A DNA stretch of 64,000 nt from Flavobacteriales bacterium (GTDB lineage: Bacteria > Bacteroidota > Bacteroidia > Flavobacteriales_E > Vicingaceae): NCBI GenBank assembly GCA_020635795.1, contig JACJZD010000003.1:62001-126000 (forward strand). Reading direction: 5' to 3'. The position numbers and the translations under genes are program-made. The stretch's first letter is position 1. Each line of letters starts with the position of its first letter. Positions 18,092 through 27,300 of this stretch are shown one piece after another. The notes beneath the pieces are model-generated. The model searched no databases. It was not told the origin of the DNA and saw only the letters and a program-made list of their open reading frames with translations.

Positions 18092-18319
18092 AAATTATTT
18101 AGAAGTCTAATAATGTATATTTTTTAATTAAATTCCATAATGGTTAATGTTATTCCATTTTTCTGAATATTTTTATTTAGGACTACAAATAGGGCATTTT
18201 GGTTGCATAACTAATAAATTAGAAACGATTATTTTAAAAAATTAACAAACTAATAGTGTAGCAATAGATTTTTAACATTTAAGTTAAATTTAGAAGACTA
18301 AAATTTAAAAAAAATATAG

Positions 18320-18361
18320 TTGGGGATGATGTGTTTATGTTATATTTTTGGATAAACACAT
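18320..18361 (+). promoter_or_regulatory. Promoter with flanking palindrome upstream of the giant surface-protein block
   Basis: TTG at 18320-18322 and TATTTTTG at 18343-18350 form a promoter with 20-base spacing. The -7 box lies in the 13-base spacer of a perfect 10-bp inverted repeat: ATGTGTTTAT (18329-18338) and ATAAACACAT (18352-18361). Arms on both sides of the -7 box are well placed for a repressor or activator dimer. The ATG at 18378 is 17 bases after the right arm. The 285-base gap here otherwise shows only AT-rich sequence. Confidence 0.6.
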
Positions 18362-18377
18362 TTAAAATCACGACGAA

Positions 18378-21300
18378 ATGCGAAAAATTATTGGTCTATT
18401 TTTAATTTTCACTCCATTTTTTGTTCATGCTCAAAAACAGGGCTTGTCGAAGGGGTTTGAATCGGAAAGAGTTTTTGTTAAAAATGAAGGGCAGTATGAT
18501 GGGATGAACTGGCAAGAAGTTAATAAGCCTGAATATGTTGTTAAAGAAGCAAATTATTTTACTTTTTTTACCAAAAAAGGAATAACCTATAGAATAGAAA
18601 GTTTAATTCGAAACCCAAACAGAGATAAAAATAACCCTGAATCGCCCAAAAGAGTTCATACAAGTGAATTGATTGATGTTTTTTGGATTGGAGCAAATGA
18701 AAATGTTGAAATCATTTCAGAAAATCCTACAGATTTTTATTACTCATTTGCAATTAAAAATCCAAAATCAGGCGAAGTATCGAATTTAAATAATGTAAAA
18801 GGTTATAAAAAAATAACGTATAAAAACTTATATGATAAGATTGATATTGAATATTTAATACATCCTGAGGCTGGAGTTAAATATAATGTTATTTTACATC
18901 CAGGAGCTGATCCATCAAAAATTAAATTTAAATATATTACTTCCCATACAAATCATGCTGGAGAAAACATTTCGATAAGTTTAAATCAATCTAGTCAAAT
19001 AGAAATTAATGCCTCTAAAGGTCAAATAATAGAGCATAAACCAGTTTCGTTTTACGAAAATTCAGGTTTAAATATCACTTCAAGCTACGTTTTTAGTAAT
19101 AATATTTTGTCTTTTAACTTGGGTAATTATGATAATACTCAAAAGGTAATTATTGATCCATGGGTAGTTTCTCCAGCGTTTAATGCTGGTGATTTTACTA
19201 GAGAAGTAGAAACAGATGCAGCAGGTAATATTTATGTTATTGGTGGAGAAATTCCTATGGAGTTAAGAAAATACAATTCGCTAGGTGTTTTACAATGGAC
19301 TTATGCTACTCCTTGGGATACTAATGGTGGTGATTGGTTAGGAACATTAGCAACTGACAATTTGGGGAATAGTTTTATTACACAAGGAACAGGTGCGGAA
19401 ATTGAACGGGTAAATACAATTGGAGGTATGGTTTGGCATGCAAATAACAATACGTTTAGTCCTGAATACTGGTCCATTACATTTAACTGTGATAAAACAA
19501 AATTAATTGTTGGAGGGACCAAATTATCAGGGTTATTACCTCCTTTAACAGCTTATGCTACTATTTTTGATATTGATATTAATTCTGGTTCAGTATTGTC
19601 AGAGGCTGTTGTAAATTCGAATACGGTTGGAGGTATTGGAGATTTTCCTATCGAAGTTCGTTCAATATCCTCATCAAAAAATGCTAAATATTTATATTTA
19701 ACACATACACAGGTTGGTGCAGTTAATCAAGATATTGGTGCTTGTGGTAGTTCTACTGATCCATCTTTTAGTGTAAGTAATACTGGAAAACTAGCATATA
19801 AGTGTGAGAATTATTTATCATCATCTCAGAATGGAGGAGGCTTAAAAGCCATTGTGGCTAATGATAATTTCTTTTATACTCATAAAGGAAATCAAGTATT
19901 ACAATGGAATGTTAATACAGGAGTCTTAATTAATACTGTTGCATTGCCAGGAGGATCATCAGGTACAGTGTTGGGAGATTTGGTTGTCCATTGTAGTGGT
20001 TTAGCTGTTGATAATGCTGGAAATGTTTATGCAGGTTCAATGGATCGAGTAGTTAAATTTGATCAAAACTTGAACATATTATCTCAAGCTAATACTACAG
20101 GTGGATTTACTGTATATGATGTAAGTGTTAATAATAATGGAGAAGTGATTGCTGTGGGGGCTATTCAGAATAATAGTGTTTCAACAGGACGAGGGGGGAG
20201 GATAGAGTCATTAAATATGACTGCTTCCGCACAATATGCTCTGGTTTGTTGTGATGCTAATTTTTGTGAAATAGATCCTTTATGTCCAACTGATCCTTCG
20301 GTTACATTTGCACCAAACACACCAGGTGGAACTTGGAGTTCTTCTCCAGCAACTTCAGGGCTTAATTCATCAACAGGAGTGTTCAACCCTTCAATAGCTG
20401 GGCCAGGAACATATACTATTGCTTATTCTTTAGCTTGTGGTAGTAATTCAATTGAGGTAATTGTTAGTTCATGTGCAGCTCTAACGGTATGTGAAGAAGC
20501 TAATGGAGATCTGTCTGTTACAGGAGGTGCAGGGCCATATACTTGGGCAAATTGGCAATCAACAACTGTTACGCCAACAACTCAAACAGCATGTACTACT
20601 TGTGGGGGGTCTTGGAATCCAGGGCTTCCTCCTATAGTACCTGCTTCGTGTTCTGTTGCTTCGTGTTCTGTTTTTGCCTATGTTAATTTTGCTACAGGAG
20701 TAATTGTAACACCTCCAGGTGGAGCCACGCAAATTCAAGTTACTGATAATTTGGGTAATGTTTTGGAAATAACAGATATACCTGGTTTGCCTTCTTGTTC
20801 TGCATCATGCGATGCAACAATCACTCAAGCCGGTCCTTTCTGTTCAAATGCTTCAAGTGTGAATTTAACAGCCGCAGAAACTGGAGGTACTTGGAGTGGT
20901 ACTGGTATTACAAATGCATCTACAGGTACATTTAACCCTGCAACCGCAGGAGCTGGTAGTCATGTAATTACATATAATTTAACATGTGGAGATACTGACA
21001 CGATGACTATTGTTGTAAATGCAATACAAAGTGCTGCTTTTACCTATCCATCGGGTAGTTATTGTTTGAGTGATCCAAATCCAACACCAACAATTACTGG
21101 TGTTAGTGGAGGTACATTTACTATTAATAATAGTGGAGTTATAAATGCTTCAACAGGAGTAATCGATTTAAATTCAAGTGGCGTTGGATCATATACTGTC
21201 ACTTATACAACAGCTGGTACATGCCCTGGAACAGCGACATTTAATATTACTATAACTAATGCAACGGATGCAACAATCACTCAAGTAGGTCCATATTGTT

Positions 21301-23228
21301 CAAATGCTGCAAGTGTTAATTTAACAGCAGTTAGCCCGGGTGGTACATGGACAGGAACAGGGATAACCAATGGAACAACAGGAACATTTAATCCTGCAAC
21401 AGCAGGAGTGGGTGGCCATGTAATCACATATACTATTTCAGGTTCTTGTGGAAGTGTTGATACCATGACTATTGTTGTAAATGCTGGTGATGATGCAAAT
21501 TTCACCTATCCATCGGGTAGTTATTGTTTAAGTGATCCAAACCCAACTCCTTCCGCACCAATAACATCAGGAGGTGTGTTTACAATTAACGGAACTGGAG
21601 TTATTAATTCAAGTACAGGAGTAATAAATATCGGCTCTTCAGGTATTGGAAACTTTGTGGTAACTTATACTACATCAGGGGCATGTCCAGATACAGCAAC
21701 ATTTAATGTTGCTATAACAAATTCAACTGATGCAACAATCACTCAAGTAGGTCCTTTCTGTTCAAATGCTGCAAGTGTTAATTTAACAGCAGTTAGCCCG
21801 GGTGGTACATGGACAGGAACAGGGATTACCAATGGAACAACAGGAATATTTAATCCTGCGACAGCTGGAGCCGGTAGTCATGTAATCACATACACTATTT
21901 CAGGTTCTTGTGGAAGTGTTGATACCATGACTGTTGTTGTAAATGCTGCCCAAAGTGCAGCATTTACTTACGCGTCTGGTAGTTTTTGTTTAACAGATCC
22001 AAACCCAACTCCAACAATTACTGGAGCAACTGGAGGGACATTTACAATAAATAATAGTGGTGTAATTAATTCAAGCACTGGGGTAATTAATATAACAGGT
22101 TCTGGAGCTGGATCTTTTGTAGTTACATACACTACTGCAGGTCCTTGTCCTGCTTCTCAAACTTTTAATGTTACTATAAACAGTTGTACAGCACCACTTC
22201 CAGTGGCAAACTTTTCTGCTTCACAAACCAATATTTGTATAGGAGATTGTATTAGTTTTACTGATTTGAGTAATAGTTCAGCTACAGGAGGAATAACAGC
22301 TTGGTCGTGGACATTTACTGGAGCTACACCTTCTACATTTAATGCACAAACACCAACAAATATTTGTTATAATACGGCAGGTACATACCAAGTGGTATTA
22401 ACAGTTACTGATGCAAATGGTGTTGACACAGAGACAAAAACGGCTTATATTACAGTTGCAAGTTGTACTACACCAATCACTAATTTTAGTGTTTCAGACA
22501 GCACTATTTGCTCTGGAAGTTGTGTTAATTTCACTGATTTGAGTACTGGAGCAACGTCTTGGCAATGGTCGTTCCAAAACGGGACACCTCCAACATCTTC
22601 AGCTCAAAATCCAACAAACATTTGTTTTGATGTTTCCGGTACTCATGAAATTAAGTTAGTAACATCAAATGCATTTGGGTCAGATTCATTAATTAAATAT
22701 GTAACTGTATTTCAAACACAGCAAGTCTTTGTAGGTAATGATACCACTATTCAGTTGGGTCAATCAGTAAACTTAAATGCAACAGGATTGTCTTCTAATG
22801 GAGTTTATTATTGGACACCACCAATTGATTTGTCGTGTATTACCTGTCCGAATCCAATATCAACTCCAGAAGAAACCATTACTTATACTGTAATTACAAC
22901 AGATTCTAACGGATGTAAATCGACTGACAATATCAATATCATTGTTTTATTTGAAAATGTAATTTTTGTGCCGAACATTTTCTCTCCAAACGGAGATGGA
23001 ATTAATGATATTTTGTTTGTAAGAGGAAAAGGTGTTGAAAAACTGAAGTTTTTTATTTATGATAGATGGGGGGAAAAAGTATTTGAAACAACTAGTTTAG
23101 ATGTTGGTTGGGATGGTTCTTTTAGAGGTAAAGACATGAATAAAGCGGTGTTTGTTTATTATTTAGAAGCGACATTTATTGATGGTCAAGAAGTGACTCA
23201 AAAAGGGGATATTACTTTAGTAAAATAA
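18378..23228 (+). CDS. Giant multidomain surface protein with T9SS type B (gliding-motility-associated) C-terminus
   Basis: A 1616-residue exported protein, probably an adhesin. Order of parts: signal peptide (1-18, FFVHA-Q); a DUF7948-like N-terminal domain opening FVKNEGQYDGMNW (about 32-260); a beta-propeller of SBBP type (about 275-625) with repeats such as DAAGNIYVIGG and DNAGNVYAGS; a Cys-containing Ig-like stretch; three long tandem repeats of about 152 residues (812-1270) starting DATITQ; two PKD domains (about 1275-1450) with the WSWTF / WQWSF pattern; and a CHU_C/type B sorting domain (about 1530-1616: IFSPNGDGINDILFVRG, YDRWGEKVFE, GWDGSFRG). The type B tail is known to send proteins through the T9SS with the help of a PorP/SprF partner, and such a gene follows 6 bases later. 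Confidence 0.88.
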   Translation: MRKIIGLFLIFTPFFVHAQKQGLSKGFESERVFVKNEGQYDGMNWQEVNKPEYVVKEANYFTFFTKKGITYRIESLIRNPNRDKNNPESPKRVHTSELIDVFWIGANENVEIISENPTDFYYSFAIKNPKSGEVSNLNNVKGYKKITYKNLYDKIDIEYLIHPEAGVKYNVILHPGADPSKIKFKYITSHTNHAGENISISLNQSSQIEINASKGQIIEHKPVSFYENSGLNITSSYVFSNNILSFNLGNYDNTQKVIIDPWVVSPAFNAGDFTREVETDAAGNIYVIGGEIPMELRKYNSLGVLQWTYATPWDTNGGDWLGTLATDNLGNSFITQGTGAEIERVNTIGGMVWHANNNTFSPEYWSITFNCDKTKLIVGGTKLSGLLPPLTAYATIFDIDINSGSVLSEAVVNSNTVGGIGDFPIEVRSISSSKNAKYLYLTHTQVGAVNQDIGACGSSTDPSFSVSNTGKLAYKCENYLSSSQNGGGLKAIVANDNFFYTHKGNQVLQWNVNTGVLINTVALPGGSSGTVLGDLVVHCSGLAVDNAGNVYAGSMDRVVKFDQNLNILSQANTTGGFTVYDVSVNNNGEVIAVGAIQNNSVSTGRGGRIESLNMTASAQYALVCCDANFCEIDPLCPTDPSVTFAPNTPGGTWSSSPATSGLNSSTGVFNPSIAGPGTYTIAYSLACGSNSIEVIVSSCAALTVCEEANGDLSVTGGAGPYTWANWQSTTVTPTTQTACTTCGGSWNPGLPPIVPASCSVASCSVFAYVNFATGVIVTPPGGATQIQVTDNLGNVLEITDIPGLPSCSASCDATITQAGPFCSNASSVNLTAAETGGTWSGTGITNASTGTFNPATAGAGSHVITYNLTCGDTDTMTIVVNAIQSAAFTYPSGSYCLSDPNPTPTITGVSGGTFTINNSGVINASTGVIDLNSSGVGSYTVTYTTAGTCPGTATFNITITNATDATITQVGPYCSNAASVNLTAVSPGGTWTGTGITNGTTGTFNPATAGVGGHVITYTISGSCGSVDTMTIVVNAGDDANFTYPSGSYCLSDPNPTPSAPITSGGVFTINGTGVINSSTGVINIGSSGIGNFVVTYTTSGACPDTATFNVAITNSTDATITQVGPFCSNAASVNLTAVSPGGTWTGTGITNGTTGIFNPATAGAGSHVITYTISGSCGSVDTMTVVVNAAQSAAFTYASGSFCLTDPNPTPTITGATGGTFTINNSGVINSSTGVINITGSGAGSFVVTYTTAGPCPASQTFNVTINSCTAPLPVANFSASQTNICIGDCISFTDLSNSSATGGITAWSWTFTGATPSTFNAQTPTNICYNTAGTYQVVLTVTDANGVDTETKTAYITVASCTTPITNFSVSDSTICSGSCVNFTDLSTGATSWQWSFQNGTPPTSSAQNPTNICFDVSGTHEIKLVTSNAFGSDSLIKYVTVFQTQQVFVGNDTTIQLGQSVNLNATGLSSNGVYYWTPPIDLSCITCPNPISTPEETITYTVITTDSNGCKSTDNINIIVLFENVIFVPNIFSPNGDGINDILFVRGKGVEKLKFFIYDRWGEKVFETTSLDVGWDGSFRGKDMNKAVFVYYLEATFIDGQEVTQKGDITLVK
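20811..22190 (+). repeat. Three tandem ~456-462-base intragenic repeats (about 152-154 residues each)
   Basis: Copies begin at 20811, 21267 and 21729, each with GATGCAACAATCACTCAAG. Each encodes an Ig-like pair: DATITQxGPxCSNAxSVNLTA with GGTWSGTGI or GGTWTGTGI and FNPATAG, then FTYPSGSYCLSDPNPTP (FTYASGSFCLTDPNPTP in copy three) with FTIN and TGVI. Copies two and three are almost identical over their first halves, so copying or gene conversion was recent. Confidence 0.85.
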
Positions 23229-23234
23229 AATATT

Positions 23235-24281
23235 ATGATGAAGAAAATAATTACACTGTTTGTTTTAACATCAGCATTAACCCTAAATGCTCAAGACGTA
23301 CATTTTACTATGTATGATGCTATGCCTATTACTACTAATCCAGCTACTGCGGGAGTTTTTAATGGCGATTTTAGAGGTGTTTTAAATTACAGAAGTCAAT
23401 GGGGCAGCATAGGTAATCCTTATAAAACTTATGCGGTGATGATGGATGGAGGTTTATTTAAAAGTAAATGGAGAAACGGTTATATTGGAGCTGGGTTAGG
23501 AGCATATAGCGATGTTGCTGGAGAAACTAAATTTGGCACTACTAAAATCAATTTAGCGCTATCTAGTGTGCTATATTTGGACGATAAAAATTCTGCTTCG
23601 GTTGGTTTTCTTGGCTCATGGGCTCAAAATAGCATAAGTGATGGAAATTTACGTTGGGATTCACAATTTGATGGGCAAAAATTTGATGCAGCCACTCCAA
23701 GTTTGGAGAATTTTAAGTTCGAGAATTCATCTTATTTTGATTTTTCTGCTGGTGCATTATGGGCTTATGGCAAAAGTACTAAGACGCTGAGTTCATTTGA
23801 TAATTTTAATATGCAGGCTGGAATTGCATTTTATCATGTTACTAGACCTAGCCGTCAGATTGAATTTGGAGATTTGGATAAATTGTATTCAAAATGGTCA
23901 ATTCATGCAGAGTCATTTATTGGGTTGTTTAATTCAAGATGGGCTGTTAAGCCTAAATTGTTAGTTTACTTACAAGGACCAGCAAGAGAGATAACAGGAG
24001 GTGTACTTGCTCGATATATGTTGGTTGAAGAATCGAAGTACACAGGCATATTTAAAGAAATGGCTGTTTCATTTGGTACTTACTATCGTGTAGGAGATGC
24101 TTTTGCACCTTGCGTAGAATTTGAATCTTCTGGTTTAGCTATTGGGTTTGCTTATGATATGAATGTTTCTGATTTGTCTGCTGCTACAGGCGGTAGTGGG
24201 GGTCCAGAAATATACGTTAAATATGTAGTAGCTTCGTTTGGCTACGGAAAAGGAACAAAATCTAATGCAAGATTTAATTAA
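23235..24281 (+). CDS. PorP/SprF-family outer-membrane protein (first copy)
   Basis: A 348-residue protein with a signal peptide (1-19, TLNAQDVHFTMYD) followed by the PorP/SprF start: short beta strands with NPATAGVFNGDFRGVLNYRSQW (residues about 34-55). It is predicted to form a beta barrel and ends with a basic FGYGKGTKSNARFN tail. In Flavobacterium johnsoniae, SprF of this family is needed to secrete or anchor its adhesin SprB, and type B cargo genes are usually paired with such a gene. It follows the 1616-residue protein by 6 bases and so is likely its dedicated partner. A second copy is at 31097-32152. Confidence 0.9.
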   Translation: MMKKIITLFVLTSALTLNAQDVHFTMYDAMPITTNPATAGVFNGDFRGVLNYRSQWGSIGNPYKTYAVMMDGGLFKSKWRNGYIGAGLGAYSDVAGETKFGTTKINLALSSVLYLDDKNSASVGFLGSWAQNSISDGNLRWDSQFDGQKFDAATPSLENFKFENSSYFDFSAGALWAYGKSTKTLSSFDNFNMQAGIAFYHVTRPSRQIEFGDLDKLYSKWSIHAESFIGLFNSRWAVKPKLLVYLQGPAREITGGVLARYMLVEESKYTGIFKEMAVSFGTYYRVGDAFAPCVEFESSGLAIGFAYDMNVSDLSAATGGSGGPEIYVKYVVASFGYGKGTKSNARFN

Positions 24282-24298
24282 TAATGAATATTTATCTA

Positions 24299-24306
24299 TA
24301 AATTTG
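24299..24306 (+). promoter_or_regulatory. Possible -7 box before the 1550-residue surface protein
   Basis: TAAATTTG fits TAnnTTTG and would start transcription about 55 bases before the ATG at 24369. The expected -33 position (about 24276-24279) has only TTAA-like sequence, so this is a weak call. It would let the second adhesin be made apart from the first. Confidence 0.35.
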
Positions 24307-24368
24307 AATTATCTAACGTTTATTTAGGCTCGTTAGTCTATAAAAATCACTCAATTAACTTAACAACC

Positions 24369-27300
24369 ATGAAGACGAAAATTCTTTTAACCATTGCAAT
24401 TATACTTAGTGTATTATTTGTAAATGCTCAAACCACAACAGCTTTTAGAAAAAATTATAATCAGGCACTTTTTGATTTGCCTGGTAATATTGTTGAGGGA
24501 TTAACTGCCAATACTTATGTGATGGCTGGAACAAATCTATCGTTTTTGCCAATTTATGGAACAGTATCACAATTAAATGATACAGGAGGAATTAATTGGT
24601 CATTTCGTTATTCAGATGCTTCTATTGGATTTCAATTAAATGATATTAAGAAAGTGCAAAGTGCGAATCAGTATATTGCTTGTGGAGGTAGTGAATCAAA
24701 TTCTGCTGTTTTTATGGTATTGGACGCTGCTGGAGCTGTAGTGATATCCAAAAAATTCAATATTAATGAAGCAAATAGTGCATGGTTTAATAGAGTTATT
24801 AAAGCATCTGATGGTGGTTATGTAGCCGTAGGTTATGTTACTGGTTATGACCCTGATGGGGCAGGTCCAGAGATAGATTTTAATCCAATTAACTACACAG
24901 ACGCGAATGGAGATCCACAAACGGAATATATAGGGTCGCCATTAATTGTTAAGTTAGATGCAGCAGGTAATCATGTTTGGCATAAGGTTTTTAGATATTA
25001 CATGGGAGCAAATATTCCAGCAAATAGAATTTATAATGATGCAAGTTTTGTTGATGTTGTTGAGGTGAGTGATGGTTACGTGGCAGTTGGTAGTTATGAT
25101 GTTAACAATCATTTATCAAACACAAATTCTGATGGTGATGATGCTACCCCTACAGATGCTATAATTTTAAAAACCACAACTGCTGGCGTAATTACTTACC
25201 ATAAACAAGTTGACAATCCAGATTCATCACCATCACAAAATAGTAAATATTTTGGTGCGGTTAACACGACAAGTGCTGGGGATTTAATTATGGGAGGATA
25301 TGACAATGGCAAAGAATTAATTCAAAAGTACGTCGGAGCTGGTGGTTTTTCTCAAACATTTAGCCGCTTATTTACTTACCCAGGGTTAGCTTCGGTAGTA
25401 GATGTTTCTCAAATATATGAAGTAAATGGAAGCACAGACTTAACTACTATGGCTATGTATATTCAACCAACTGGCTTTGTTTTTTCAAATTCAATACATA
25501 GAGTTAATCCAACAGCAACCACTAATGTTTTTGCTAAACGTTACGATTTTAATTTAATTTCTATCTTACCTCGTGGAGGTAAGACATCTGATAATGGCTA
25601 CATTTCAATGTCGATGACAGCTGGAGGTACAAATTATGATTATCATGTCATTAAAACTGATCCAACAGGAGACACTCCTTTAACAGGGTGTCCTCCTACA
25701 TCATTCACCCCAACAGCTGCGGCTGGTCCAACTACAGCATCTGATCCATCATTCAATGCTTGGGCAGGAACTCCAGGATCTAATACGCTTACTATTTCTC
25801 GTACTGCAATTACACCAACGGTGGGTTATGTTTGTACTAAAACCGCATGTGTTCCACCGTTAGAAGCAACAACTGTGACAGCAACACCTTCTACTATTTG
25901 TGCAGGTCAATCTTCTTCAATTACTGCAAGTGGACCTAGTTCGGGTGTTTCTTATCAGGTATGGACAGCTGCAACAGGAGGTACTAATTTAGGAACTACT
26001 CCTCTTTCAGTTTCTCCGGCAACGACAACGACTTATTATATTCAAACAGTAAGTAATTCGGATGGGTCATGTGTAAGTGCTACTAGAGTGTCTGTTACAG
26101 TTACAGTTACACCAAGTACTACCCCAACGTTTACAGCGGTATCACCAATATGTAGTGGAGGTTCATTATCAGCCTTGCCAACTACATCCAATAATGGGAT
26201 AACGGGTACATGGTCGCCAGCTTTAAATAATACAACAACAACAACCTACACGTTTACTCCAACAGCAGGTCAGTGTGCGACAACCACCACATTGAGTATA
26301 ACAGTAAATCCAAATGTTACTCCTACATTCACCGCGGTATCACCAATATGTAGTGGAGGTTCATTATCAGCCTTGCCAACTACATCCAATAATGGGATAA
26401 CTGGAACATGGAGTCCAGCATTGGATAATACGACAACAACAACCTACACGTTTACTCCAACAGCTGGTCAATGTGCGACAACCACTACATTGAGTATAAC
26501 AGTAAATCCAAATGTTACTCCAACATTTACAGCGGTATCACCAATATGTAGTGGAGGTTCATTGTCAGCCTTGCCAACTATATCTAATAATGGGATAACG
26601 GGAACATGGAGTCCAGCATTGGATAATACGACAACAACAACCTACACGTTTACTCCAACAGCAGGACAATGTGCGACAACCACCACATTGAGTATAACAG
26701 TAAATCCAAATGTTACACCAACATTTACAGCGGTATCACCAATATGTAGTGGAGGTTCATTATCAGCCTTGCCAACTACATCTAATAATGGGATAACGGG
26801 AACATGGAGTCCAGCATTGGATAATACGACAACAACAACCTACACGTTTACTCCAACAGCAGGACAATGTGCGACAACCACCACATTGAGTATAACAGTA
26901 AATCCAAATGTTACACCCACTTTTGCAGCTGTTGCACCAATTTGTACTGGCGATGCATTGTCTCCGTTACCAACAACCTCTACCAATGGAATAACTGGAA
27001 CGTGGAGTCCAGCTTTGGATAACACAACAACAACAACCTACACATTTACTCCAACAGCTGGTCAATGTGCGACAACCACCACATTGAGTATAACAGTAAA
27101 TCCAAATGTTACACCCACTTTTGCAGCTGTTGCACCAATTTGTACTGGCGATGCATTGTCTCCGTTACCAACAACTTCTACCAATGGAATAACTGGAACT
27201 TGGAGCCCAGCTTTGGATAACACAACAACAACAACCTACACATTTACTCCAACAGCTGGTCAATGTGCGACAACAACAACATTAACTATTTCTGTAAACT

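Noticed and set aside
18092..18319. Possible small gene or RNA in the gap before the first giant surface gene
   Set aside because: AT-rich, no frame with a sensible product and no stable fold seen.
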